Shown one piece after another: positions 17,488 through 26,557 of a stretch of DNA of 64,000 nucleotides. Below the pieces are notes generated by a model, which saw only the letters and a list, made by a program, of their open reading frames with translations, was not told the origin of the DNA and made no database searches. The number at the start of each line of letters is the position of its first letter. Position 1 is the first letter of the stretch. A program made the position numbers and the translations under genes. Source of the DNA: Streptomyces sp. V1I1 (GTDB lineage: Bacteria > Actinomycetota > Actinomycetes > Streptomycetales > Streptomycetaceae); NCBI RefSeq assembly GCF_030817355.1, contig NZ_JAUSZH010000001.1, positions 5,766,501-5,830,500 on the forward strand, given 5' to 3'.

Positions 17488-18087
17488 GGGCGCAGATCAC
17501 CAACGTGGCATCGTCCAGCACCACCTCCCGGGCGAGGGCGGCGGGCCGTGAACCGATACCGCCAGGCGATGTCACCTGCAACACCTTCGGGCGCCAGGCA
17601 TGCTCTCGGGCCCTCTCTCGGACCTGCTGGAACACCGGCCGAACCGCGCCGGGCAGTAGAAGGACACCCCGGCGCCACCGTCGTCCACGGCACGCGGATT
17701 GTCTCCGCCGAGCCCGAGGAGTGGTCCGTGAGTCTCTGACGAGCCGTTGTGGCGGGCACCTCGGTCGGCGTCACGGTCCTGACGAGAACGAGCCGCGGGG
17801 TCGGACGGCAAGTCCAGAGCACGGTCGAATGTGCGGGCGGTGATTGGCCACTGGCGTGGCCGGACCGCCGCACACCCCGGCCAAGCCTTCATCCGGTCTG
17901 TCGTGAGTCCACATCGACCGCAGGTGCTGACGCCAAGTCGTTTAGCAGGGACCTCGTGGAGCGGATCCGGATGATCGGCTGTGGTCCGGTCGTGCAGTCG
18001 GTCCCGTTACTGCTGGGGCCGGCCATGGGAGGCGGGCTGCTCTCTCCACTCGGCTCGTCTTCGCCGACTGGAGGCAATGACGAGTAT
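17488..18087. other. Degraded region between DUF6177-like gene and desaturase
   Basis: About 600 bp with no intact gene. The first 200 bp probably hold the out-of-frame 5' part of the DUF6177-like gene on the minus strand. The remaining sequence has scattered short frames without recognisable similarity and no strong hairpin. Confidence 0.4.
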
Positions 18088-19158
18088 TCAGCTCAGGCCG
18101 GATGAGGCATTGGCTGAGCGGTGGCGCGCGTCGCGGATGGGGATACCTGCCTGGTGGAGGCTTGTGAGGGCTTGCCGGTAGGAGGCGATGAGGCCGGTCT
18201 CGAGGTAGGGGACGCCTAGTTCCTCGCAGTAGCGGCGGACGATGGGGCGGGCGTCGCGGAGATGGGGGGTGGGCATGCTGGGGAACAGGTGGTGTTCGAT
18301 CTGGTGGTTGAGACCGCCCAGCGCGATGTCGGTGAATCGGCCACCGCGCACGTTGCGTGAGGTGAGGACCTGACGGCGGAGGAAGTCGGGGCGGTCTTCG
18401 CCGGTCAGAATCGGCATGCCCTTGTGGTTGGGGGCGAAGATGGAGCCGAGGTAGAGGCCGAACAGGCCCTGGTGAACGGCGAGGAAGGCGATGGCCATAC
18501 CTGGCGGCAGCACGAGGAACAGTGCAGTGAGAAAGAGCGCGAAGTGGGCAAAGAGCAGGGTGCCTTCTTGGGCGCGGTGTTTTAGCGAGCGGCTGGCCAG
18601 GGCCTTCACGCCCATCACATGCAGGTTGAAGCCCTCCAGCGTGAGAAGAGGAAAGAAGAGGAAGGCCTGGGAGCGGCCGATGAGCCTGGGAAGGCCCTTA
18701 GCGGCGTGGGCCTGCTGCTGGGACCAGACCAGCAGGTCGGGGATCAGGTCGGGGTCGAGGGTTTCGTGGTTGGGATTGGCGTGGTGGCGGGTGTGCTTGT
18801 CCTGCCACCAGCCGTAGCCCATCCCGATCCCGGCGTTCCCGGCGATCCGGCCGAACCGCTCGCTGGCCTTGCGAAGCCGGAATACCTGTCGATGAGCCAC
18901 GTCGTGAGCCAGGAGGGCGACCTGGCCGAAGACCAGGGCGAGCAGGACGGCCACGGCCAGCGTCCACCAGCTGGCCCCGATGAGCACGAAAGCGACCCAG
19001 CCGCCGGTGTAGAGCGCGCCCACCGTCGCGATCCGTGCCGTGTAGTAGCCGGATCGGCGGCCCATCAGCCCCGCGTCGGCGATCTCCTTCGACAGTCTGG
19101 CGAAGTCACTGCCGGACGCCTGGGAGGGCGGCGGACGAACGGGAGCGCGAGTTGTCAT
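18088..19158 (-). CDS. Membrane fatty-acid (acyl-lipid) desaturase
   Basis: A 356-residue integral-membrane di-iron desaturase. The three histidine boxes are intact: H85-DVAH, H122-TRHH, and QIEHH near residue 293 in GGLNHQIEHHLFPSM. The glutamine in the third box is typical of front-end (Delta5/Delta6-like) desaturases and DesA3-type acyl desaturases. Hydrophobic segments lie at about residues 44-82 and 160-240. No cytochrome b5 domain is present, so a separate electron donor is needed. It introduces a double bond in membrane-lipid acyl chains, a usual cold or membrane-fluidity adaptation. The nearest downstream partner is a DUF6131 microprotein gene. Confidence 0.92.
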   Translation of the reverse strand: MTTRAPVRPPPSQASGSDFARLSKEIADAGLMGRRSGYYTARIATVGALYTGGWVAFVLIGASWWTLAVAVLLALVFGQVALLAHDVAHRQVFRLRKASERFGRIAGNAGIGMGYGWWQDKHTRHHANPNHETLDPDLIPDLLVWSQQQAHAAKGLPRLIGRSQAFLFFPLLTLEGFNLHVMGVKALASRSLKHRAQEGTLLFAHFALFLTALFLVLPPGMAIAFLAVHQGLFGLYLGSIFAPNHKGMPILTGEDRPDFLRRQVLTSRNVRGGRFTDIALGGLNHQIEHHLFPSMPTPHLRDARPIVRRYCEELGVPYLETGLIASYRQALTSLHQAGIPIRDARHRSANASSGLS

Positions 19159-19304
19159 CGTGACCAGTACTTTCCGTCAGCTGGGGGATGTGGCCCGAGG
19201 GGCGGTTCTCGGCGCGACGGAGCAGGACCGATCCATGCTGACATTCGATGCGCGGGAAGGGCATCGTCGAGATGCTCAGACGTATGCCCTGATGGAAGTT
19301 GCAG

Positions 19305-19460
19305 CTACCAGTAGTGCCGTCGTCCGCCCACCGCGTGTCCTACCGCTCCCAGAATCCACAGCAGAACCCCGATCGCGACCAGGATGATCCCGATGGTCCA
19401 GAGAATACCGATGCCGGCCAAGAGGCCAATGACGAGAAGAATGACTCCGAGGATGATCAT
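19305..19460 (-). CDS. DUF6131-like hydrophobic microprotein, copy 1
   Basis: A 51-residue protein beginning MIILGVILLVIGLLAGIGIL and ending in GGRRHYW. Two hydrophobic stretches separated by a TrpThr turn predict a small membrane protein, and the basic/aromatic tail would be cytoplasmic. It resembles the DUF6131 family common in Streptomyces. A GGAGG six bases upstream of the ATG supports translation. A second copy at 33923-34078 has the same length, tail and ribosome site. Function is unknown; location near stress-type genes suggests an envelope role. Confidence 0.8.
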   Translation of the reverse strand: MIILGVILLVIGLLAGIGILWTIGIILVAIGVLLWILGAVGHAVGGRRHYW

Positions 19461-20470
19461 GACGTCCTCCGGTGACGGGCGACCCCCTCTCTACTCACGG
19501 CTCCCCACCTTTTTGCGGGGCAAACCCGGGTCGGCGCGTGCGCGTCCCGGCAGCAGCATTGCGATCATGGTCAGTGGGGGCGACCGACCAGCCCTGACGT
19601 CCGGCTGGGGCAGTCCGAGACTGAAGATCCATGAGCACCGCCAGTAACGCCTGTCCGTGGGTCTGATATGACCACTTCGAGCGTAGATGGGGGAATTTCC
19701 GCACCACCGGCAACGCGTGCGTACCGTGCATGCACCCCACAGGCAGGTGAGGTCGTGCCCAAGAAGCCGAAGCCGGGAAAGTACGACGCGCCATGGACCA
19801 GGGGCCGCACCTGGTTACCGTCCGACCAGGCCGCTCGGTCCGCTCGGCGACGGTCCAGGCGGGTCGCGGCATTACCGCGTTCACTGGATGTCAAGAACCA
19901 GTCGGTAACTTCCACAGCGCGAGTTCTCCACACACTCGATCGCACCCGTACGGCTACCCGTTCCGTCCCCGCTCAGGGCTGCGCCGTGGGCGTGCCAAGC
20001 CCGTGCGGGATACGTGATCCGCGAACCGGTCGCTCTGTCAGGGTGTGCACCGATCCGCCGAGAGCCCCGAGGGCAACATCCGCTCTCGGCCAGCCGACGG
20101 GAACCAGCCCTCTTCGCCGGACGAAGGCCGCCAACGAGATCCTCGGCAGGTGGAGCTTTCTTCTCCGTTGTCCGGCGCAGGTGGTCTCGCCGAGCGATCG
20201 GCCGGCCAGGCTCGACCGGCACACCACCGATCACGAGGAAGAATCCTCCGTCGACTTGGCAGCATGATCAACCCCCGAAGACTTCCGAAGCTGACCACTA
20301 ATTAATGGCTGATTGACGCAGTGTCTCAAAGGGAATGCACGACTCAATATTGCCGCCCGGTGTGGTGACCGGCGCATATGTGATTCCGGGTGATCTTCGC
20401 TCGACGGCCGGGCGATTGTGCGGAATGACTTATTCACCGCATAGGGGCGATCATGAGAGGTGTATGAGAA
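19461..20470. other. Gene-poor 1-kb stretch
   Basis: No frame here shows recognisable similarity or a good ribosome site. One plus-strand frame reads PKKPKPGKYDAPWTRGRTWL after a GTG near 19756 with a GGTGAGG upstream, but nothing supports it further. From about 20280 the composition becomes noticeably richer in A/T, ahead of the secreted-peptide gene. Confidence 0.4.
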
Positions 20471-20500
20471 TTGACATGCTTCTGAAGCTCTGGAAATAAT
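20471..20500 (+). promoter_or_regulatory. Promoter of the secreted peptide gene
   Basis: TTGACA (20471-20476) is separated by 18 bases from AATAAT (20495-20500). This is close to the vegetative sigma-70 consensus and leaves a leader of about 80 bases. Within that leader ATTGGTGCAA occurs twice (20526-20535 and 20553-20562). Confidence 0.6.
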
Positions 20501-20586
20501 CAGGGCGTTCGCTCGGCGAGTGGGCATTGGTGCAAGTCAAATGCCGACTGGTATTGGTGCAAAACCAACGCAGTGAATGGGGAGAA

Positions 20587-21006
20587 ATGAGTATTCGAAA
20601 GAATCTTGGTCTTGTGGGGGCCGGCGCCCTGCTGATGCTCGGTTCCGGGGTGGGCCTGGCGCCCGCCGCGAGCGCGGCCTCGACCGGCAACGGTCAGGCG
20701 GTCTCCGTTGCGCAGAACGCCCAGGGTCAGACGAAGACCGAGGTCGCCTCGAAGTCGCTCGACAAGTCCACCGGTGTCAAGGCTGCCGCCAAGGGCGACG
20801 TCAACGCCATGGCCAGCTGCTGGAACGGCTACACGTCCGGCCAATACATGTACATGACCTGTTCCGGCAACGGCTACCGGGTCTACATCGACTGCTCCAA
20901 CGGCTACCGGTACATCTTCCCGACGTATTACTACGGCACCTTCAACCACACGATGTGGTGCCCGTCGGGTACGTACGCCATCTGGGGCGGTTCGATCGGC
21001 GGCTGA
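20587..21006 (+). CDS. Secreted four-cysteine, Tyr/Trp/Gly-rich small protein
   Basis: The ATG at 20587, preceded by GGGGAG, gives 139 residues. A classical signal peptide (MSIRKNLGLVGAGALLMLGS, then GVGLAPAASA) would be cleaved near residue 30. A Lys/Ala/Gln-rich spacer of about 45 residues follows. The C-terminal 63 residues have four Cys (SCWNGY, MTCSGN, IDCSNGY, MWCPSG) and many Tyr, Trp and Gly. This suggests a disulphide-bonded, exported beta-rich peptide. I do not recognise the family. A strong promoter and a near-perfect terminator isolate it. It sits 220 bp upstream of a MacAB-type operon, so an exported peptide or bacteriocin role is possible but unproven. Confidence 0.75.
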   Translation: MSIRKNLGLVGAGALLMLGSGVGLAPAASAASTGNGQAVSVAQNAQGQTKTEVASKSLDKSTGVKAAAKGDVNAMASCWNGYTSGQYMYMTCSGNGYRVYIDCSNGYRYIFPTYYYGTFNHTMWCPSGTYAIWGGSIGG

Positions 21007-21028
21007 CCAGGGCCGCTCGCAACTGCTG

Positions 21029-21077
21029 AAGATCGAATTCGTGGACTGCCCGGACAGTCCATGAATTCGATCTTTTT
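21029..21077 (+). terminator. Strong intrinsic terminator of the secreted peptide gene
   Basis: AAGATCGAATTCGTGGACTG (21029-21048) pairs with CAGTCCATGAATTCGATCTT (21055-21074) over 20 bp with one G-T wobble. Three further T residues follow. It separates the peptide gene from the export operon. Confidence 0.85.
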
Positions 21078-21223
21078 GTGCACCGGCACCGGAATGATTT
21101 CGTCCCTTTCTTCTCAGATGAATTTCATGAACCTCTCATCGGCCTCTCGGTGGCCCTCGGCAATAATGACTGTCGCACCCGAAGTGCGGAATTCTCCAGA
21201 GAGTATTGGACGAGGAGTCGACG

Positions 21224-21748
21224 TTGAAACTGCAACGATTACATCGAATCGCGATGGGTTCCGTCGCCGCGTTGCTCCCGCTCGTTGTGCTCACAGGTTG
21301 CGGGTCCGACGAGAAGAGCGACATCCCCTCCACCGGCGGTAAGAAGGCGCCCAGCAGCAGCGCGAAGAAGCCGGGTGGCGGCGAGCCGGAGGACGGCGTC
21401 CTCAAGTTCGTCCGCTGCCTGCGCGAGAACGGCCTCACGGTCGACGACCCGGCCAAGGACGGAAACCTGTCGATCCAGGTCACCGAGACGCAGGACCAGG
21501 CCAAGATCGACAAGGCGCGGAACGCCTGCAAGCAGTTCATGGACCAGGGCGGCAGCGGCGGTGGCGGCGCGGCCTCCGGCGGCAAGGAGAGCGAGGAGCG
21601 CAAGGTCTGGCGCCTCAAGGTCGAGAAGTGCATGCGCGCCAAGGGCTTCGACATGGGCAACGTCAAGGAGAACCAGAAGGCGGAGCACGAGAAGGCGTCG
21701 AAGGAGTGCTACAAGGAGGCCGGTCCGCTTCCGGATGAGGGGCAGTGA
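21224..21748 (+). CDS. Lipoprotein heading a MacAB-type export operon
   Basis: TTG 21224 is the likely start, with GAGGAG seven bases upstream; it gives 174 residues opening MKLQRLHRIAMGSVAALLPL. A lipobox (LTGC) follows the hydrophobic segment, so the protein should be lipidated and face outward. The mature part is Lys/Glu-rich with a Gly/Ser linker. It contains two Cys-bearing repeats (KFVRCLRENGL and EKCMRAKGFDM) each followed by a later Cys, a pattern frequent in Streptomyces lipoproteins next to such transporters. The stop overlaps the adaptor gene by four bases. It probably captures substrate or stabilises the pump. Confidence 0.85.
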   Translation: MKLQRLHRIAMGSVAALLPLVVLTGCGSDEKSDIPSTGGKKAPSSSAKKPGGGEPEDGVLKFVRCLRENGLTVDDPAKDGNLSIQVTETQDQAKIDKARNACKQFMDQGGSGGGGAASGGKESEERKVWRLKVEKCMRAKGFDMGNVKENQKAEHEKASKECYKEAGPLPDEGQ

Positions 21749-22980
21749 AAGACGGTGGCGGCGAGCACGAAGCCATGACCGAAGTCCACGCTCGGCCCCA
21801 GGCACACACCGACACCGTGACCGGGGCCGACGACCACGCCCTCCGCCCGCGGCGCTCCCGCGTGCTGCTGGTCTCCATCGCCGTCGTACTCACCGCAGGC
21901 ACGGTCGCCGCCGTGGTGCTCCGCGACCGGCCGGGCGACGAGCCGCCGGCCCGGCTCTCGGAGACCGCGACCACACCGGTCACCCGGGGCGACCTGGCCG
22001 CGACGGACAAGCTCGACGGGACACTGGAGTACGCGGACGAGGTGTATCTGCCCAACCGCCTCACCGGCACCGTGACCTGGGTGGTCCGCCCCGGCGAGAC
22101 GGTCTCCCGCGGCGGCGTCCTCTACCGAGTCGACGAGAAACCTGTGGTGCTCCTGTACGGAAAGATCCCGGCCTACCGCGCCTTCGGACCGGACATGTCC
22201 GACGGAGGCGACGTACGCCAGCTGGAGAGCAACCTCGCCGCCTTCGGCTACAGCGGCTTCACCGTGGACGAGGAGTTCACCGACAACACGGCCGACGCGG
22301 TGAAACGCTGGCAGCGCGACCTCGGTCTGCCGAAGACCGGAAGGCTCGAACTCGGCCGTGTCCTGTTCGCGCCGCAGTCCGTCCGGGCGGGTGCGGCCGA
22401 CCGCAAACCCGGTGACGAGACGCAGAGCGGCAGCCCCGTCCTGGCCACGACCAAGGCCGAACGGGCCGTGACCGTGAAGGCCAAGATGTCCCAGCAGCAG
22501 CTGCTGCCCGTGGGCAAGAGGGTGCTGGTCACTCTCCCCGGCCGCGACAAACCCGTCGCCGGCAAGGTCACCTCGGTCGGCACGGTGGTGGGCGGCGGGG
22601 GAGGCGACGACGACAAGAACAAAGGCGGCGGCGGGAACGGCGGCGACGGAGGCGGCGACGGAGGCGGCGGCGGGAAGGACCCCGAGGGTGGCGACCAGAC
22701 CGTCGTCGTAAAGATCGCCCTCCTCGACCAGAAGGCCCCGGGCACCCTCACCTACGCCCCGGTCCGTATCGAGGTCGAGAGCGAACGGCGCCAGGGCGTC
22801 CTGTCCGTACCCGTCGCCGCGCTGCTCGCCCTGCGGGAAGGCGGATACGGCGTCCAGGTCGTCAAGGGCGACACCACACGCATCATCCAGGTCACCACCG
22901 GGATGTTCAGCGGAGGCAGGGTCGAGGTGTCGGGAACCGGAATCACCGAGGGACTCAAGGTCGGGATGCCCGCGCTGTGA
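21745..22980 (+). CDS. HlyD/MacA-type adaptor with peptidoglycan-binding domain
   Basis: A 411-residue membrane-fusion-like subunit. One transmembrane segment (RVLLVSIAVVLTAGTVAAVV, about residues 33-52) anchors an extracytoplasmic part. A peptidoglycan-binding repeat lies at VRQLESNLAAFGYSGFTVDE near residues 153-172, followed by a lipoyl/barrel region. A Gly/Asp-rich linker of about 35 residues near 290-320 is unusual low-complexity sequence. GTG 21745 overlaps the upstream stop; ATG 21775 is an alternative. In Gram-positive bacteria such subunits sit beside MacB-type ATPase/permease pairs and couple export to the wall. Confidence 0.88.
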   Translation: MKDGGGEHEAMTEVHARPQAHTDTVTGADDHALRPRRSRVLLVSIAVVLTAGTVAAVVLRDRPGDEPPARLSETATTPVTRGDLAATDKLDGTLEYADEVYLPNRLTGTVTWVVRPGETVSRGGVLYRVDEKPVVLLYGKIPAYRAFGPDMSDGGDVRQLESNLAAFGYSGFTVDEEFTDNTADAVKRWQRDLGLPKTGRLELGRVLFAPQSVRAGAADRKPGDETQSGSPVLATTKAERAVTVKAKMSQQQLLPVGKRVLVTLPGRDKPVAGKVTSVGTVVGGGGGDDDKNKGGGGNGGDGGGDGGGGGKDPEGGDQTVVVKIALLDQKAPGTLTYAPVRIEVESERRQGVLSVPVAALLALREGGYGVQVVKGDTTRIIQVTTGMFSGGRVEVSGTGITEGLKVGMPAL

Positions 22981-23807
22981 ACGCCATCATTGAGGTGAAT
23001 GAACCGGCCGCCGGGTCGGCACCGCCCACCGATCCCGTCATCGAGCTCACCGGGGTGACCCGCAGTTACCCCGGGAGCCCGCCCGTCCACGCCGTCCGCG
23101 ACCTGTCGCTGCGCGTCCTGCCGGGCGAACTGCTCGCCGTGGTCGGCCCTTCGGGATCCGGGAAATCGACCCTGCTCAACCTGATGGGCACCCTCGACCG
23201 GCCCACCGATGGCCGCGTCGCCATCGCGGGCTACGCCGTGGACCGGCTGTCCGACCGCGAACTCTCGGCGCTCCGGGCGGAGCACATCGGCTTCGTCTTC
23301 CAGCAGTTCTTCCTTACCGCCGGGGTCAGCGCGGTCGACAACGTGGCCGAGGGGCTCTTGTACGCCGGGCTGTCCCGGCGCGCCAGGACCGCGGCCGCCG
23401 TCGAGAGCCTGCGCCGGGTCGGCCTCGGCCACCGGCTGCGGCACCGCCCGCACGAGCTGTCCGGCGGAGAGCGGCAGCGGGTCGCCCTGGCCCGCGCGGT
23501 GGCAGGCCGGCCCTCCCTGCTCCTCGCGGACGAACCCACCGGGTCCCTCGACAGCGCGTCAGGGGCGAGCGTCGTCGAACTGCTGCGGGAGCTCAACGCC
23601 GACGGCACCACGATCGTCGTCATCACCCACGACACGGAACTCGCCGCCCGGCTGCCGCGCAGGGTGACCATGCACGACGGGCGGATGGTCGAGGACGGCG
23701 GTCGCCCCGCGCCCGACGGCGGTCATCGCCCGCCCGACGGTGGCCGTACCGCCCCAGGTGCGACCGCCGGTACCGCCCCCGGCACCGCGCAGGAGGCCGC
23801 CCGATGA
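22977..23807 (+). CDS. MacB/LolD-type ABC transporter ATP-binding protein
   Basis: A 276-residue ATPase. Walker A GPSGSGKSTLLNLMG is near residue 58, the Q-loop is in FVFQQFF, the signature is ELSGGERQRVALARA, Walker B is LLLADEPTGSLDS and the H-loop is VVITHD. This is the MacB/LolD/FtsE class that energises FtsX-fold permeases. The C-terminal 40 residues are a Gly/Pro/Ala-rich repetitive tail (PDGGHRPPDGGRTAP region) not needed by the family. It overlaps its neighbours by four bases on both sides. Confidence 0.94.
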   Translation: MNAIIEVNEPAAGSAPPTDPVIELTGVTRSYPGSPPVHAVRDLSLRVLPGELLAVVGPSGSGKSTLLNLMGTLDRPTDGRVAIAGYAVDRLSDRELSALRAEHIGFVFQQFFLTAGVSAVDNVAEGLLYAGLSRRARTAAAVESLRRVGLGHRLRHRPHELSGGERQRVALARAVAGRPSLLLADEPTGSLDSASGASVVELLRELNADGTTIVVITHDTELAARLPRRVTMHDGRMVEDGGRPAPDGGHRPPDGGRTAPGATAGTAPGTAQEAAR

Positions 23808-25012
23808 CACCCTCCCGACCTGCGCTGCGCCCGGCCCGCCTCGGACCGCTCGACGTCCTGCGGCTGAGCCTGTCCGGGCTGCGCGCGAAACCCATGCGCG
23901 CCGTGTTCTCGGCGGCCGGGATCTCCATCGGTATCGCCGCGATGGTGGCCGTGATGGGCATCTCCACGTCCAGCCGCGCGGAGCTCCAGGCCACCCTCGA
24001 CACACTGGGGACCAATCTGCTGCACGTCGAAGCGGGGGAGTCCCTGACCGGCGGTGCGGCGAAGCTGCCCACCGGGGTGACCGGGATGGTGCGCCGGGTG
24101 CCACCGGTGACCGATGCGAGTGCCGTCGGGACGGTCGACGCCAAGGTGTACCGCTCGGACCTGATCCCGAAGGAGGAGACAAACGCCCTGGAGGTCGCCG
24201 CGACCCACCCCGACCTCCTGGCCACCCTGGGCGTACGTACGTCGAGTGGAGTCTGGCTCAACCAGGCCACGGGCAGGTATCCGGCGGTCGTGCTCGGCTC
24301 CGCCGCCGCCCGCAGGCTGGGCGTCGTCCGCGCTGATCCGGATGTCCAGATACTGATCGGCGGTCGTTCCTTCACGGTGATCGGCATCCTGGAACCGGTC
24401 GTGCTCGCACCCGAGCTGAACAGCTCGGCGCTGGTCGGGTTCAAGGCCGCGCAGCAGAACCTGGGCTTCGACGGGCACCCTACGGCCGTCTACCTCCGGG
24501 CCGAGGAGCACGCGGTGACCGACGTCCGCAATGTGCTGGCCCGTACGGTCAATCCGGAACAGCCCGACGCGGTACGGGTCGCCCGGCCGTCGGACGCGCT
24601 GGCGGCGAAGCTAGCCGCCGAGGAGGCGTTCACCGGGCTGCTGCTCGGTATCGGAGCGGTCGCCCTGCTCGTCGGCGGCATCGGTGTCGCCAACACAATG
24701 GTCATCGCGGTGCTGGAACGACGTGGCGAGATCGGACTGCGCAGGGCACTCGGTGCCACCCGGGGCCAGGTCCGCAACCAGTTCTTCACCGAATCCCTGG
24801 TGCTGTCCGGGCTCGGGGGCTGCGGTGGCGCGGTCCTCGGACTGCTGATCACCATCGGGTACGCGGAGCACCGGGGCTGGCCGGTCGCCCTGCCGACGAC
24901 CGCCGTGCTGGCAGCAGCGGCGGGCACTCTGGTCATCGGGGCCGTGGCCGGGCTGTATCCGGCGATGCGCGCGGCGCGGGTCTCTCCGACGGTGGCCCTC
25001 GCCTCGAGCTGA
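23804..25012 (+). CDS. MacB/FtsX-type ABC permease
   Basis: A 402-residue permease. The first membrane helix (about residues 31-52, ending VMGISTSSRAELQATLDTLG) precedes an extracytoplasmic MacB-PCD domain. Three C-terminal helices follow (LLLGIGAVALLVGGIGVANT, LSGLGGCGGAVLGLLITIGY and a last one near the end). The motif ERRGEIGLRRALGATRGQVR is the coupling region of the MacB family. It completes the four-gene operon of lipoprotein, adaptor, ATPase and permease. These transporters move peptides, lipids or antibiotics from the outer membrane face rather than from the cytoplasm. Confidence 0.94.
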   Translation: MTPSRPALRPARLGPLDVLRLSLSGLRAKPMRAVFSAAGISIGIAAMVAVMGISTSSRAELQATLDTLGTNLLHVEAGESLTGGAAKLPTGVTGMVRRVPPVTDASAVGTVDAKVYRSDLIPKEETNALEVAATHPDLLATLGVRTSSGVWLNQATGRYPAVVLGSAAARRLGVVRADPDVQILIGGRSFTVIGILEPVVLAPELNSSALVGFKAAQQNLGFDGHPTAVYLRAEEHAVTDVRNVLARTVNPEQPDAVRVARPSDALAAKLAAEEAFTGLLLGIGAVALLVGGIGVANTMVIAVLERRGEIGLRRALGATRGQVRNQFFTESLVLSGLGGCGGAVLGLLITIGYAEHRGWPVALPTTAVLAAAAGTLVIGAVAGLYPAMRAARVSPTVALASS

Positions 25013-25427
25013 CATGGTGGGGTCCCTGACGGTGCTGTCGTTGTCGATGCAGGCGAAGGTGCCGGGGGATGTCCCGGTGGAGACGGTGCGGGTGGCGCGG
25101 GACGGCTTTCCCGTACAGCCGCGTGCGGATTCTCGACTCGGACCAGTTGCAAGCTGCCTTCGGTGCAGTGCTCGCGCAGCCACTTCTCTGCGGCAGCCCC
25201 GCCTGCTGGGGGAGAGTGCACGAGGGCTCTGCTCTCCCCCGGCAGTTCGCCGTCGTGCCGAAGCAGGGCGCCAACTGCCCAGAGGTCGCCGTAGCTCGCC
25301 GCATGGGCGTACACGACGGCCGGCCCGTCCCTGAACGCACTCTCCGGATCTTCAGCGCCCGATGCGAAACGACGACGCTCCGGCCTGCCGTGGCCACATC
25401 CGCCCCACCTCCGTCGATGCGTCCGGC
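25013..25427. other. Coding-like remnant on the minus strand
   Basis: No intact gene. On the minus strand from about 25370 to 25100 a frame reads GPAVVYAHAASYGDLWAVGA and continues to EKWLREHCTEGSLQLVRVEN, with normal codon bias. It has no start and lies directly behind the broken substrate-binding-protein gene, possibly its former continuation or another damaged gene. Confidence 0.4.
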
Positions 25428-26540
25428 TCACGAGACCGCCTCCTTGTACTGCCCGAGAAAGTCGAACTCTCCGTCGACGGTACGGAACAGGAACAGCGCG
25501 TCGCTGTTGTAGCCCTTGTCCGCGATGTACTTGATCGTCCGGCTGATGCCGCGGTAGTCGACCCCGGGCATGCGACGCACGATCGCGCCCCGTTCCGCCA
25601 GGGGAGAGCCCTTTCTCGTACAGACCTCGGCCAGGAACAGCACGGCGTCGTACGCCTCCGCCGCGTACCAGCCAGGGCGCTCGTCGAACCGCGCGCGGTA
25701 CGCCGCGGTGAAGGAGCGGGCCGCCGGAGTGGACGTCGGATCGATGAAGGTGGTGGCGAACACCCAGTCCTCGGCGGCGGCACCCGCGGACTTCAGGAAC
25801 CGCGTGCCGAAGGCCCGTTGGGTCGCGACCCGGGCTCCGGTGAACCGCGCCTCGCGCAGCGCCGACGCGAAGGCGCCCGCGCGTTCCTGGCTTCCGCTGA
25901 ACACGACCGCGTCCGCGCGATCCGCCATGACCTTGCCGGCGAGCGCGGCGGAGTCGAGCGTTCCGGCGGCGACACTCGTGACGGTCGCCTCCCTCCCCTG
26001 CCGTTGCAGCACCCGTTGGAGGTCGTCGCAGAGGGCCCAGGCGAAGTCGCCCTCGGCCCGGTCGTCCACGAGGAACACCTTGCGTGCGTCGGCGGAGCGG
26101 GCGAGATAGGCGTTGCAGGGGGCGGCGAGCAGCTGATCGGTGGGCCGCAGCGCCGCATGCGAGCGGAGAGTGGACAGGGTTTCCCTGACCTGTGGCGCGA
26201 CCCCCACCGAAACAGAGAGGACGGGCATCACGGCCTTGGTGTAGGTGTCCTCCGCGGCGAGGAAACAAGCGTCGGTGGTGGGACCCAGAACGGCGAGTAC
26301 ACGCTCGTCCGCCGTCAGCCGCTCGGCCAGGTCCCGGGCCCCGTTCGGGCTCGCCCCCGTCGTCGTACAGGCGCAGCTTCAGCCGCAGCGGGCGGCCGCT
26401 CGCTGCGTTGACGCGCTCGACGGCCAGCCGGGCGCCGTTGAGCTGTGCGTGCCCGGTGTCCTTCGCGGCGCCGGACAGATCACCCTGGAAGGCCACGACG
26501 AGTTCGGGCCGTGAGGCCGAGGAGGGCGAGGCGCCGCCGC
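25428..26540 (-). pseudogene. Truncated, frameshifted branched-chain-type ABC substrate-binding protein
   Basis: The intact stretch (25428-26231) encodes the larger part of a periplasmic-binding-protein type I (LivK-like) fold, with KVFLVDDRAEGDFAWALCDD, PGWYAAEAYDAVLFLAEVC and a terminal DFLGQYKEAVS. Its true N-terminal part lies upstream in another frame: RPELVVAFQGDLSGAAKDTG through LKLRLYDDGG. Removing one G from the G5 run at about 26359 restores the reading YDDGASPNGARDLAERL. There is no signal peptide or start before the Ser/Gly linker at about 26540. In Streptomyces this linker often follows a Ser/Thr kinase domain, so the gene may be the tail of a kinase-binding-protein fusion cut by deletion. 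Confidence 0.75.
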
Positions 26541-26557
26541 CCGTCTTCCGGCCGCCA

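Noticed and set aside
16940..17635. Apparent ECF-sigma N-terminus (DDATLVICARDGDMRAFEVL) on the minus strand
   Set aside because: The similarity is limited to about 20 residues, and the same segment fits better as the displaced 5' part of the DUF6177-like gene.
19668..20267. 200-codon plus-strand frame in the gene-poor region
   Set aside because: No similarity, Arg/Ser-rich composition and no ribosome site at its first ATG.
20587..21006. Assignment of the secreted peptide to the lactococcin 972 family
   Set aside because: The nearby MacB-type transporter recalls those loci, but the peptide lacks the Trp/Gly pattern I would expect and has four Cys.
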